NCBI GenBank assembly: GCA_002343685.1
Contig: DDRS01000032.1
Span: forward strand, 1-64,000
Origin: Thiobacillus denitrificans
GTDB taxonomy: Bacteria > Pseudomonadota > Gammaproteobacteria > Burkholderiales > Thiobacillaceae
DNA length: 64,000 nucleotides
Reading direction: 5' to 3'
Each line of letters starts with the position of its first letter. The first letter of the stretch is position 1. Of this stretch, positions 46,639 through 54,633 are shown in pieces. The position numbers and the translations under genes were made by a program. The notes under the pieces were generated by a model. The model saw only the letters and a list, made by a program, of their open reading frames with translations, did no database searches and was not told the origin of the DNA.

Positions 46639-47987
46639 AGAAACCTGCCATCCTGGTCGTCGACGACGACGCGGCCCTGCGCGAACTGATCACCCTGCGA
46701 CTGGAAGCCAACGGGTTCAAGGTCGAAGCGGTCGATAGCGGCGAGGCCGCCCTGGCACAGTTGGCATTGGCGCGGCCCGACGCCGTGCTGACCGACATGC
46801 AGATGGGCGGCATCGACGGCATGGCGCTGTTTCGGGCCATCCACGCACGCGACCCGTCACTGCCGGTGATCGTGCTGACCGCGCACGGCACCATCCCGGA
46901 CGCGGTGGCCGCCACGCAGCAGGGGCTGTTCGGCTACCTGACCAAGCCCTACGACGCGCCCACGCTGGTCGACCTGCTGAAGCGCGCCACCCGGCTGACC
47001 GGCTGCAGTCCAGAAACGCACGACGACAGTTGGCGCAGCGACATTGTCACCGCCAGCCCGGCGATGGACACGTTGCTGGCCGAAGCCCGGCTGGCCGCCC
47101 AGATTGATGCCGCGCTGATGATCCAGGGCGAATCGGGCACCGGCAAGGAATTGCTGGCGCGTGCGATCCACCGTGCCAGCCCGCGTCACGCCAAGCCCTT
47201 CGTCGCGATCAACTGCGGCGCGATCCCCGCCGAACTGCTCGAGTCGGAATTGTTCGGTCATGTCAAAGGCGCCTTCACCGGCGCGGGACGCGACCATCCC
47301 GGCCTGTTCCTTAGCGCGCAGGGCGGCACCGTGTTCCTCGACGAGATCGGCGACATGCCGGCCCCGTTGCAGGTCAAGCTGCTGCGCGTGCTGCAGGAGG
47401 GCGAAGTACGCCCGGTCGGCGCGACCGAGACACGCGCCGTCGACGTACGCATCCTCTCGGCGACCCACTGCAACCTGGAGGAGGCGATCGTCAGCGGCGA
47501 GTTTCGCGAAGATCTGTATTACCGGCTGAACGTGGTCAACCTGACGCTGCCGCCGCTGCGCGAACGGCGTGAGGATATCCCGTTGCTGGCGCAGCATTTC
47601 CTGAGTCTGTTGACGGAAAAATACCGCCGCCGCATCCACAGCTTCGCACCCGATGCGCTCGACATGCTGGTGGCGGCCGACTGGCCGGGCAATATCCGGC
47701 AGCTGCACAACGTCCTGGAGCAGTGCGTCGCCCTGTGCACCACCACGACCATCCCGGCCACGCTGGTCGGGCGGGCATTGCGCGACAAACCCGCCGACAT
47801 CCAACCCCTGGCCGAGGCACGCGCAGCCTTCGAGCGCGATTACCTCATCACCCTGCTGAAGCTGACGCGCGGACAGGTCAGCGAAGTGGCCCGGCTGGCC
47901 GGACGCAACCGCACCGAGGTATACCGGCTGTTGCAGCGCCACGACCTCACCCCCGCGTTGTTCAAGGATCGCGACGAAACCGACTAA
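46635..47987 (+). CDS. glrR: Sigma-54-dependent response regulator GlrR
   Basis: Protein of 450 aa with three domains. The receiver domain has DDDAALRELI and the phospho-acceptor Asp in AVLTDMQMGGIDGM (near residue 55). The AAA+ domain holds Walker A GESGTGKELLARA, the sigma-54 contact loop KGAFTGAGRDHPG, and TVFLDEIGDMPAPLQ. The C-terminal Fis-type helix-turn-helix is RGQVSEVARLAGRNRTEVYR. It activates sigma-54 promoters. Two such promoters with matching upstream sites lie within 600 bases downstream, which suggests at least some of its targets. Confidence 0.95.
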   Translation: MKKPAILVVDDDAALRELITLRLEANGFKVEAVDSGEAALAQLALARPDAVLTDMQMGGIDGMALFRAIHARDPSLPVIVLTAHGTIPDAVAATQQGLFGYLTKPYDAPTLVDLLKRATRLTGCSPETHDDSWRSDIVTASPAMDTLLAEARLAAQIDAALMIQGESGTGKELLARAIHRASPRHAKPFVAINCGAIPAELLESELFGHVKGAFTGAGRDHPGLFLSAQGGTVFLDEIGDMPAPLQVKLLRVLQEGEVRPVGATETRAVDVRILSATHCNLEEAIVSGEFREDLYYRLNVVNLTLPPLRERREDIPLLAQHFLSLLTEKYRRRIHSFAPDALDMLVAADWPGNIRQLHNVLEQCVALCTTTTIPATLVGRALRDKPADIQPLAEARAAFERDYLITLLKLTRGQVSEVARLAGRNRTEVYRLLQRHDLTPALFKDRDETD

Positions 47988-48005
47988 TGTCGGGCAGGGG
48001 CGACG
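47988..48005 (+). promoter_or_regulatory. Candidate GlrR-binding site 1
   Basis: TGTC-N10-GACG starts at the very end of glrR and fits the enterobacterial GlrR consensus TGTC-N10-GACA at seven of eight positions. It is centred about 107 bases before the expected start of the sigma-54 promoter at 48078. A hairpin (GGCGAC...GTCGCC, 47999-48028) overlaps it and may also end glrR transcription. Confidence 0.55.
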
Positions 48006-48077
48006 CCTGCATCTTGCAGGCTGTCGCCGGCTTGCACGCCAACCCCGCAGTCCGTTGATTCAAATAAGGATTTTCGC

Positions 48078-48096
48078 TTGGCACACACTCTGCATT
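48078..48096 (+). promoter_or_regulatory. Sigma-54 promoter ahead of UPF0391 gene
   Basis: TTGGCACA at 48078-48085 and CTGCAT at 48090-48095 match the sigma-54 -24/-12 elements; the invariant GG (48080-48081) and GC (48092-48093) are exactly ten bases apart. The start would be near 48104, giving a 42-base leader for the next gene. Confidence 0.8.
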
Positions 48097-48145
48097 GAGG
48101 GGATACCGCCTTCGTGGCGCTTATCAATTATCAGAGGAGAACATC

Positions 48146-48313
48146 ATGTTTGGATGGGCCATCACGTTCCTGATCCTTGCCATCATCGCTGGAATTTTCG
48201 GCTTTGCCGGCGTGGCCGGCACCGCCGCCTGGATCGCCAAGATCCTGTTTGTCGTGGGCCTGGTCGTGTTTCTTGTCATGCTGGCCACGGGCCGCCGCCC
48301 GCCGACCATGTAA
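48146..48313 (+). CDS. UPF0391 small membrane protein
   Basis: Protein of 55 aa starting MFGWAITFLILAIIAGIFGF and containing GVAGTAAWIAKILFVVGLVV, two hydrophobic helices with glycine spacing. This is the DUF1328/YtjA-type family, whose members are often induced by envelope or general stress but have no defined activity. CAGAGGAGAA supplies a strong ribosome site. The gene is bracketed by a sigma-54 promoter and a terminator, so it is a single-gene unit that GlrR likely controls. Confidence 0.93.
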   Translation: MFGWAITFLILAIIAGIFGFAGVAGTAAWIAKILFVVGLVVFLVMLATGRRPPTM

Positions 48314-48334
48314 ATCCGCCGTGCCGCATGAAGA

Positions 48335-48357
48335 GGGGAGCCCAGGCTCCCCTTTTT
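48335..48357 (+). terminator. Rho-independent terminator
   Basis: GGGGAGC, a four-base loop and GCTCCCC are followed by TTTTT, 22 bases after the UPF0391 stop. Confidence 0.9.
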
Positions 48358-48426
48358 ATGGCCTGTCGCCATCGACATACAAAAATGACAAGAAAAAACA
48401 TAGGGTTATAAAACAATATGCCCCCG

Positions 48427-48444
48427 TGTCGCCAGCCGGCGACA
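48427..48444 (+). promoter_or_regulatory. Candidate GlrR-binding site 2 (perfect consensus)
   Basis: TGTCGCCAGCCGGCGACA is a perfect TGTC-N10-GACA, centred about 120 bases before the expected start of the second sigma-54 promoter. A related TGTC-N6-GACA lies at 48364-48377. Confidence 0.65.
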
Positions 48445-48528
48445 TATCTACCCGGTCGAGGCCCCAGAATCCTGGAAAAATTACCGCTGACCCATCTCAA
48501 GGCTTTGATTCAACAGCGGAAAAAATAA

Positions 48529-48546
48529 CTGGCACGGTCGTCGCTG
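48529..48546 (+). promoter_or_regulatory. Sigma-54 promoter ahead of EF-hand gene
   Basis: CTGGCACG at 48529-48536 is a perfect -24 element; GC at 48543-48544 (TCGCT) follows the GG (48531-48532) by exactly ten bases. The start near 48556 leaves a 43-base leader, like that of the UPF0391 gene. Confidence 0.72.
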
Positions 48547-48598
48547 TAGTCCGCTTGAGTGCATGTGCATTCGACTCAACCCATTACAGGAGATAGCC

Positions 48599-48913
48599 AT
48601 GAAATACATCCACCATCGCTTGACGACCTTGACGCTGGCCAGCGTGCTGGGCGCCGCCGCTGCCACTTCCGCTCTGGCCGCATCGACGGCAGCCGACTTC
48701 AAAACCTATGACAGCAATGGCGACGGCAAGATCAGCCAGCAGGAATACCAGGCCCAGGGCGGCAACGAAGGCACGTTCCGCATGATCGACGCCAACGGCG
48801 ACGGCAGTTTGAGCCACGATGAATTCGTCAAGAAAGGGAGCGCGTCCACGCCCCCCGCAGCACCTGCCACTCCTGCGGCCCCGGGCATGCCGAGTCCCAA
48901 CGATCGCCTGTGA
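48599..48913 (+). CDS. Exported EF-hand protein
   Basis: Protein of 104 aa, start at 48599 after AGGAGATAGCC. A signal peptide of about 27 residues ends at ALA (before ASTAADF). Two EF-hand loops follow: DSNGDGKISQQE and DANGDGSLSHDE, both with all calcium-ligand positions. A Pro/Ala-rich tail closes the protein. It probably binds calcium in the periplasm. It stands behind its own sigma-54 promoter and GlrR-type site and may be co-transcribed with the next two genes. Confidence 0.92.
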   Translation: MKYIHHRLTTLTLASVLGAAAATSALAASTAADFKTYDSNGDGKISQQEYQAQGGNEGTFRMIDANGDGSLSHDEFVKKGSASTPPAAPATPAAPGMPSPNDRL

Positions 48914-48978
48914 ACATGTGAACGGCCGGCTGGCGTATGCGCCCCGGATCGAATCACCCTATGTCAATGGAGACCAAC

Positions 48979-49458
48979 ATGAAAAACCTTAATCGAACGC
49001 TCTTGAAGCTGGCGCTTGCCAGCATGTTCAGCGCGGGTGTTGCGGGGCAGGCCATGGCCGCGACAGCCAGCTTCAAAACCTACGACAGCAACGGCGACGG
49101 CAAAATCAGCCTGGCGGAATTCCAGGAACACGGCGGTCAGGCGCAGGCCTTCCGCGACGGCGACACCAACCATGACAACAGCCTGAGCCAGGATGAGCTC
49201 GTCAAGGCCGACGCCAGCGGCGACCGCATCAAGGCCGGCAAATATATCGATGACGCGTGGATTACCACCAAGGTCAAAACGATGTTGCTGAAAGACGAAG
49301 GCATGAAGGGACTCGGCGTGGACGTGGAGACCCACAAAGGCACGGTGCTGTTGGCCGGCTGGGTCAACAACGCCACTCAGGTCGCCGAGGCCGAGAAAAT
49401 CGCGCGCAGTGTCAAAGGCGTCACCGGTGTCAAGAACACCCTGCAGATCAAGAATTGA
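48979..49458 (+). CDS. Exported EF-hand plus BON domain protein
   Basis: Protein of 159 aa from the ATG at 48979, with GGAG six bases upstream. The signal peptide ends AMA before ATASFKTY. Two EF-hand loops (DSNGDGKISLAE and DTNHDNSLSQDE) are followed, after a short linker, by a BON domain from about residue 90 to the end (WITTKVKTMLLKDEGMKGLG, LAGWVNNATQVAEAEKIARS, VKGVTGVKNTL). BON domains, as in OsmY, associate with membranes or phospholipids. The first 60 residues of the mature protein resemble the preceding gene, suggesting duplication and fusion. Confidence 0.92.
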   Translation: MKNLNRTLLKLALASMFSAGVAGQAMAATASFKTYDSNGDGKISLAEFQEHGGQAQAFRDGDTNHDNSLSQDELVKADASGDRIKAGKYIDDAWITTKVKTMLLKDEGMKGLGVDVETHKGTVLLAGWVNNATQVAEAEKIARSVKGVTGVKNTLQIKN

Positions 49459-49522
49459 TTGCAGTAGGGATCAGGTCGGCAGCGGCAGGTGCCGCTGTCT
49501 CGGCCGCAACCAGGAGAATCAC

Positions 49523-49885
49523 ATGCATCAGACCATGCAACACCTCAACGATGAGCATATGCGGCTGTACGAATGGAGCGGCGCCGGGGCAGGAACCAGA
49601 CTGCAAGCTGCCGCCCCGCAAAAATCGAAGCGGACGCATGCCTGGCATGCCTCATACGGCGTACTGGCGTTGCTGACATCCCTGCTGGCGTTGAACGGCT
49701 GTGACAGCAAAGGTCCGGTGGAACAGGCCGGCGAACAGGTCGATCAGGCCGTCAGGGACATGCAGGCGGAGGATGCGCGTTCGCAACAGATGAACACGCC
49801 ATCCGCCAGCCCGGAGGCGGCGGCGCCCGCCCAGGAAGCCCACTCGGACGGTTCGCAGCCTGGCTCCGACATGCCGAAACAATAG
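49523..49885 (+). CDS. Small lipoprotein-like protein
   Basis: Protein of 120 aa starting at 49523 behind CCAGGAGAATC. A hydrophobic segment GVLALLTSLLALNGC ends in a lipobox-like LNGC near residue 60, preceded by a 45-residue polar N terminus that is long for a lipoprotein signal. The remainder is acidic and Ser/Pro/Ala/Gln-rich with no domain. Either translation begins later or the protein is a membrane-anchored variant. It is the last of the plus-strand envelope genes here. Confidence 0.75.
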   Translation: MHQTMQHLNDEHMRLYEWSGAGAGTRLQAAAPQKSKRTHAWHASYGVLALLTSLLALNGCDSKGPVEQAGEQVDQAVRDMQAEDARSQQMNTPSASPEAAAPAQEAHSDGSQPGSDMPKQ

Positions 49886-49912
49886 CGCCATGCCGGTGCG
49901 ACGCGGAGACCC

Positions 49913-49946
49913 AAAAAAAGCCGGTGGCACGCGCGTGCCACCGGCT
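49913..49946 (-). terminator. Rho-independent terminator of the FadL-like gene
   Basis: On the minus strand the 14-bp-class hairpin AGCCGGTGGCACGC/GCGTGCCACCGGCT (49946-49919) is followed by seven T residues. It lies 20 bases past the end of the FadL-like reading frame. Confidence 0.92.
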
Positions 49947-49966
49947 GGGTGTGGATCGAACGACGA

Positions 49967-51121
49967 TCAGAACGCGTAGCTGTACATCAGTTGCCAGTTC
50001 AACTGGCTATGGTCGATGACCATGCCGCCATTACCGGCGGGCGGATTGGGTCCCGTGCCGGTCACCGAGGCCTTGGGCGAATAGCTCAACGCGAAATTCA
50101 CGGTGGACTGCTTGCTGAAAGCATAGCCAAAGCCTGCCGTGTAGTGGTTTTCGACGATCGCCGGCCATAGGTAGTTGACGAACTGGTCCGGAATCGGATT
50201 CTTGCCGTGGTTGTAGCCGATGCGACCCGTCAGGGCGTCGTTTAGTTTGTAGGCGAGACCCAGCGACAGCACGATCTGGTCGTTCCAGTCCTGCTGGAAC
50301 GGCGCATAGACGGCGCCGTTTTTGTAGATGGTCACGGTGTTCATGCTGTCGCTCCACAGCACGTCCTTGACGTCGGCCGCGACCATAAGCTTGTCGTTCG
50401 CCTGCCAGGCCAGACCCAGGCCCAGGGTGGCCGGCATGTCGAAGCCCTTCACCTTGTAGATGCCGTCCTTGAGGTCAGGCAGGTTGCCGGCGGACTGATA
50501 GACGCCGCCGACGGTGAGCGCATCGGCCAGTTTGTAGGTGAAGCCGAGCTTGGCTGCCAGGCTGTAGCCCTTGGCGGCGCCGGTGAAGTCGCTGCCGTCC
50601 TTGAAATTGATGCCGTATCCGGTGACAACCATGTCCATCCCGGCTCAGACGATATCGACGCTGCCGCCGATATTGAAGCGGTCATTGACCGCATAGGCCA
50701 GCGGGAAAATCACTCGTCCGACACTCACCTGCGCCATATCGCCGCTGGCGTATTCGGTACCCATGCCGCCCTGGCCATAGATGCCGGCGCCGTAAGTCAG
50801 CTTGCCCATTTTTTTCGCGTAGCCGAATGCCGGCATGTAGAAGGCATCCGCTTTGGATTTGCCGATCCCCATGGACGTCTTGACGTCCGGTCCCACGAAA
50901 CCCAGCATCACATCGATCCGGCTGCCTTCCGCCATCAGGCCCAGCGTGGCCGGATTGTTCGCCATGGCGGCCGTGCCGTTGTCATACGCCATGGCCGCAC
51001 CGCCCATGCCGGTGGCAACGGGGCCATAGCCTTCCATGAGCATGCCATTGGTGGCCATGGCCAAACCGGGCACAGCAAGGCCCACCGCGGCAAGCGTGGC
51101 CGCGAATTTATTCAGTTGCAT
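49967..51121 (-). pseudogene. FadL/OmpP1-family outer-membrane protein split by an in-frame TGA
   Basis: The minus strand encodes a 384-codon FadL-like porin. The N-terminal part (51121-50645) has a signal peptide ending MA before TNGMLMEGYGPVATGMGGAA, the family's NPATLGLM segment and ends GGSVDIV at TGA (50645-50647). The same frame continues at once with AGMDMVVTGYGINF and a normal barrel ending in YSYAF, the classical aromatic C terminus. Only one codon, probably TGG for Trp, is changed. So it is a recent nonsense mutation, a sequencing error or readthrough. The ribosome site AGGAGAACTCCCG and terminator are intact, as is a TATAAT at 51145-51150. FadL proteins pass hydrophobic molecules such as fatty acids. 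Confidence 0.85.
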
Positions 51122-51316
51122 CGGGAGTTCTCCTAGAAGGACGCATTATAGATTTTTAGAAAAGTCGAAAATTCTAACCTATTTATGAATTTGCCCGTAT
51201 GGGCGGGCCGGGGTCTTGCAAATCTGGTGCATTGGGATGGGCAATGCTGCGAGGGGAATCTCTGGTTCCTTGGTCATGAATCGGCACGACTCGGAAAAAC
51301 ATTAGCCCACCCGGAC

Positions 51317-51341
51317 GTTACATTGCGTTACATGTGGTTAC
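51317..51341 (+). promoter_or_regulatory. Three GTTAC direct repeats with 10-bp period
   Basis: GTTAC occurs at 51317, 51327 and 51337, exactly one helical turn apart and about 105 bases before the next start codon. Tandem half-sites in this spacing are typical of OmpR-family response-regulator operators. Otherwise the 320-base gap (51122-51443) shows only the FadL-like promoter on the minus strand. Confidence 0.55.
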
Positions 51342-51443
51342 CTGCTCCAAACATGCCGCTTACACGGCGCGCCTAGAGTGCAATTGTCCGCCGAGATTCA
51401 AGATAGCGCCGGGGACATTGATCAACCGAACAGGAGCCACATC

Positions 51444-51854
51444 ATGAAAACCACACTGATTACAACCCGCCTTGGCATGTTGATGCTGGGAGGTCTGAGC
51501 CTCATGACGACCGCCGCGCAAGCCGACTGGGATCGGAACGGTCACCCTCAGGTCAGGTACGCCTACCAGCAAAGCCAGGCATACAGTCAGCAGATCAATG
51601 CACGTCAGGCGCGGCAGATGGATCGTATCGAAGCCGGCAAACATGACGGCAGCCTGACCCGCCACGAAGTCCGCGACTTGATGCGCGAGCAGCACGAAAT
51701 CCAGGCCATGGAGCATCATTTTCGCGCTGACGGCATCATCGACGCCCGTGAGTTCCGGCGCCTCGACCATGCGCTCGACCAAGCCAACCGCAACATCCGG
51801 GCGGAACGGCATGACCGCCAGGCACGCTATGCCTACAATATCCGGCCGCGTTGA
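51444..51854 (+). CDS. Exported Gln/Arg/His-rich protein, 136 aa
   Basis: A signal peptide (MKTTLITTRLGMLMLGGLSL, cleaved after AQA) is followed by a basic helical protein with QSQAYSQQINARQARQMDRI, EAGKHDGSLTRHEVRDLMRE and a second HFRADGIIDAREFRRLDHAL unit. The two repeated segments have the helix-loop-helix form of degenerate EF-hands (G-x-L-T/I-x-x-E) without the acidic ligands. CAGGAGCC precedes the ATG. Function unknown; the local company is small envelope-stress-like proteins. Confidence 0.85.
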   Translation: MKTTLITTRLGMLMLGGLSLMTTAAQADWDRNGHPQVRYAYQQSQAYSQQINARQARQMDRIEAGKHDGSLTRHEVRDLMREQHEIQAMEHHFRADGIIDAREFRRLDHALDQANRNIRAERHDRQARYAYNIRPR

Positions 51855-51917
51855 ACCCGGCCACCGCCGGCTGCGTGGATCATCAATTCCATTCCAAAGA
51901 CAACTCAGGAGCACATC

Positions 51918-52493
51918 ATGAACGTGCCTGTCACACTGGCCTTGGCAGCGCTCGCGGGCACCAGCCCGGCGTGGGCCGACCCGCCCGAGCATGCCCCGGC
52001 GCACGGCTACTACAAAAAGCACCACGACAATGACCGCGGCCATCGGCTGGACCGCCATGCCGGACATTATCGGGGCCCAAGCGGGGTCGTCTATGTGCAC
52101 GACTACGGCATCCCGGCCGGCCGCTGCAATCGCGACGAAATCGGCGCGGTTATCGGCGGCGTGTCCGGCGCGGTCATTGGCGGACAGGTCGCGGGACGCG
52201 ACGATCGCGTCGTCGGCATGGTGGTCGGGGGCGTACTCGGCGCGGTATTGGGCCACGCCATCGGCGACAACATGGACGCCCGCGATCGCGCCTGCATGGG
52301 GCATGCCCTGGAGCTCGGCCGTCCGGGCGTTCCGGTTGCGTGGCGCCATGACGGTCACGCCTATCGCTTCACGCCACGCGGCGATGCACGTGATGGCTGC
52401 CGTTACGCCAGCCTCGTGGTCGACGGCCAACGACCACACGACGTGCTGGCCTGCCCGGCCGGGCGCGGGGAATGGTCTTTCCGCCGCACCTGA
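51918..52493 (+). CDS. Glycine-zipper 2TM outer-membrane-type protein
   Basis: Protein of 191 aa with a signal peptide (cleaved around AWA before DPPEHAP), then a His-rich stretch (YYKKHHDNDRGHRLDRHAGH). A glycine zipper follows in residues about 75-115: IGAVIGGVSGAVIGGQVAGR and VVGMVVGGVLGAVLGHAIGD. This is the SmpA/SlyB/17-kDa-antigen-type Gly-zipper motif that inserts in the outer membrane. Four cysteines in the second half may form disulfides. It lies 63 bases after the preceding gene. Confidence 0.88.
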   Translation: MNVPVTLALAALAGTSPAWADPPEHAPAHGYYKKHHDNDRGHRLDRHAGHYRGPSGVVYVHDYGIPAGRCNRDEIGAVIGGVSGAVIGGQVAGRDDRVVGMVVGGVLGAVLGHAIGDNMDARDRACMGHALELGRPGVPVAWRHDGHAYRFTPRGDARDGCRYASLVVDGQRPHDVLACPAGRGEWSFRRT

Positions 52494-52562
52494 TCAGCCT
52501 TCGCTTCCGGGTCGGCGACGCCAAGCCTGCTAAAATGCCGACTTTGCGTCCTGGCCCGCTTC

Positions 52563-53642
52563 ATGTCTGCCCTCAAGAACGATACTTTCCTGCGCGCGCT
52601 GCTGCGCCAGCCTACTGATTACACGCCGTTGTGGCTGATGCGCCAGGCCGGGCGCTATCTGCCGGAATACAACGCCACCCGCGCACGCGCAGGGGATTTC
52701 CTGACCCTGTGCAAGACCCCCGATCTGGCGACCGAAGTGACGCTGCAACCGCTGGCGCGCTACCCGCTCGACGCGGCGATCCTGTTTTCCGACATCCTCA
52801 CCGTGCCCGATGCGATGGGACTGGGACTGTACTTCTCGACCGGCGAAGGCCCGCGCTTCGAGCGCCCGCTGCGCAACGAATGGGAAATCCGCGACCTTTC
52901 CGCACCCGATCCGACCGACAAGCTGGGCTACGTGATGGATGCGGTACGTTCGATCCGCCGTGCGCTCGACGGCTCGGTGCCGCTGATCGGTTTCTCTGGC
53001 AGCCCGTACACGCTGGCCTGCTACATGATCGAAGGCGGCGGCTCGGACGACTACCGCCACATCAAGACCATGCTGTACAGCCGCCCCGACCTGCTGCATC
53101 GCATCCTCGAAGTGAACACCCAGGCGGTGACCGACTACCTCAATGCGCAGATCGAGGCCGGCGCCCAGGCCGTGATGATTTTCGATTCCTGGGGCGGCAG
53201 CCTGACGCCCCACGCGTACAAGGAATTCTCGCTCGCCTACATGGAACGCATCGTCGACGGCCTGATCAAAGAACGCGACGGCCGACGCGTGCCGAGCATC
53301 GTCTTCACCAAAGGGGGCGGCAACTGGCTGGAAGCCATCGCCGCCTGCGGCGCCGATGCGGTCGGCCTCGACTGGGGCATCGACATCGGCGAAGCGCGCC
53401 GCCGCGTGGGCAGCCAAGTGGCGTTGCAAGGCAATCTCGATCCCAGCGCCCTGCACGGCACGCCGGACATCATCCGCAGCGAAGTCGCACGCATCATCGA
53501 CGGCTACGGCAATCACCCCGGCCATGTGTTCAACCTCGGCCATGGCATTTCGCAATTCACCAACCCGGACAACGTCAGCATCCTGGTCGAGGCAGTACAC
53601 GCGCAGAGCCGCGCCGTCCGGGCAATGCCGCCCACGGCCTGA
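52563..53642 (+). CDS. hemE: Uroporphyrinogen decarboxylase
   Basis: Protein of 359 aa. It decarboxylates uroporphyrinogen III to coproporphyrinogen III in haem synthesis. Both family signatures are intact: PLWLMRQAGRYLPEYN with the catalytic Arg near residue 28, and later GFSGSPYTLACYMIEGGGSD. The catalytic Asp lies in LFSDILTVPDAMG, and FNLGHGISQFTNPDNV is near the C terminus. Confidence 0.97.
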   Translation: MSALKNDTFLRALLRQPTDYTPLWLMRQAGRYLPEYNATRARAGDFLTLCKTPDLATEVTLQPLARYPLDAAILFSDILTVPDAMGLGLYFSTGEGPRFERPLRNEWEIRDLSAPDPTDKLGYVMDAVRSIRRALDGSVPLIGFSGSPYTLACYMIEGGGSDDYRHIKTMLYSRPDLLHRILEVNTQAVTDYLNAQIEAGAQAVMIFDSWGGSLTPHAYKEFSLAYMERIVDGLIKERDGRRVPSIVFTKGGGNWLEAIAACGADAVGLDWGIDIGEARRRVGSQVALQGNLDPSALHGTPDIIRSEVARIIDGYGNHPGHVFNLGHGISQFTNPDNVSILVEAVHAQSRAVRAMPPTA

Positions 53643-53717
53643 ATACGGCCACCGGCACCGAAGCTTCCCCTGCATCCATAACGCTCACCTTCAATCACCT
53701 GGATCCACGCGAAAACC

Positions 53718-54560
53718 ATGAAACGATTCTTGATCAGCCTGTTCGCCCTATTCATCAGCTTCAGTTTCGTCATGGAGGACGCCGAAGCCCGGCGCCTGGG
53801 TGGCGGCAAGTCTTTCGGCATGCAGCGCAGCGCCCCTGCCAAACAGACGGCCACGCCCGCACCGCAGCGCTCGCAAGAAACCGCGACACCCGCGCCAGCG
53901 ACACCGCAAAAACGCAGCTGGATGGGACCGATTGCCGGCCTGGCCGCGGGGCTGGGCCTCGCAGCCCTGGCCTCCCACCTCGGCCTCGGCGAGGAAATGG
54001 CCAACGTCCTGATGCTGGCCCTGTTGGTGATGGCTGCCTTCATGCTGGTCCGCTTCCTGATGCGTCGCACTGTGCCTGCTGCACCGGCTATGCAATATGC
54101 CGGCATGCCGTCTTCCGCACGGAATCCTGCATTCCCCGGGTTTGAGCAGGCGCCTGCCGCGGCATTCGGCGAGTCCACCCGCGCCTTTCCGCCCGGATTT
54201 GACGCCGAGGCTTTCGTGCGCGAGGCCAAACTCAATTTCATCCGTCTGCAGGCAGCCTTCGACGCCGGCAACCTGACCGACCTGCGTGCCTTTACCACCC
54301 CAGAAGTCTTCGCCGAAATCCGCATGCAACTGGCCGAACGCGGCGATGCTGCGCAAACCACGGACGTGATGACGCTTGACGCCGAGATACTCGAAGCCAC
54401 CGACGAAGATGACCGCCACGTGGTCAGCGTCCGTTTCACCGGGATGGTTCGCGAAGCGGCCGACGACCACGGCGCCACCCCGCTCGATGAAGTCTGGCAT
54501 CTCAGCAAACCCGCGCTTGGCCAGGGTGGTTGGGTGATCGCCGGGATTCAGCAAGCATAA
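53718..54560 (+). CDS. Tim44-like domain membrane protein
   Basis: Protein of 280 aa. An N-terminal signal-like helix (FLISLFALFISFSFVMEDAE) is followed by a low-complexity Arg/Gly/Gln/Pro region (RRLGGGKSFGMQRSAP), one or two membrane helices (GPIAGLAAGLGLAALASHL, VLMLALLVMAAFMLVRFL), and from about residue 145 a Tim44-like domain (FDAEAFVREAKLNFIRLQAA, LRAFTTPEVFAEIRMQLAER, DEVWHLSKP). The family is common in betaproteobacteria and of unknown function; a role at the inner membrane is likely. Confidence 0.92.
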   Translation: MKRFLISLFALFISFSFVMEDAEARRLGGGKSFGMQRSAPAKQTATPAPQRSQETATPAPATPQKRSWMGPIAGLAAGLGLAALASHLGLGEEMANVLMLALLVMAAFMLVRFLMRRTVPAAPAMQYAGMPSSARNPAFPGFEQAPAAAFGESTRAFPPGFDAEAFVREAKLNFIRLQAAFDAGNLTDLRAFTTPEVFAEIRMQLAERGDAAQTTDVMTLDAEILEATDEDDRHVVSVRFTGMVREAADDHGATPLDEVWHLSKPALGQGGWVIAGIQQA

Positions 54561-54575
54561 ATCCAGCCAAAACAA

Positions 54576-54606
54576 GGCCTTGTGCACGGAAAATGTGCAC
54601 AAGGCC
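54576..54606. terminator. Hairpin terminator after the Tim44-like gene
   Basis: GGCCTTGTGCAC and GTGCACAAGGCC form a perfect 12-bp stem with a seven-base loop, 15 bases past the stop. On the plus strand there is no T run; on the minus strand TTGTTTT follows. Confidence 0.55.
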
Positions 54607-54633
54607 CGTATTTGCGGCAATAGAAGCATCAAC

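Noticed and set aside
50645..50647. TGA read as selenocysteine in the FadL-like protein
   Set aside because: FadL porins have no selenocysteine; the position fits Trp, and no convincing SECIS-like hairpin follows.
51232..51247. Third possible sigma-54 promoter (GG-N10-GC) before the 51444 gene
   Set aside because: Only the GG and GC spacing fits; the -24 element lacks GGCAC, it lies about 200 bases from the gene, and no TGTC-N10-GACA site accompanies it.
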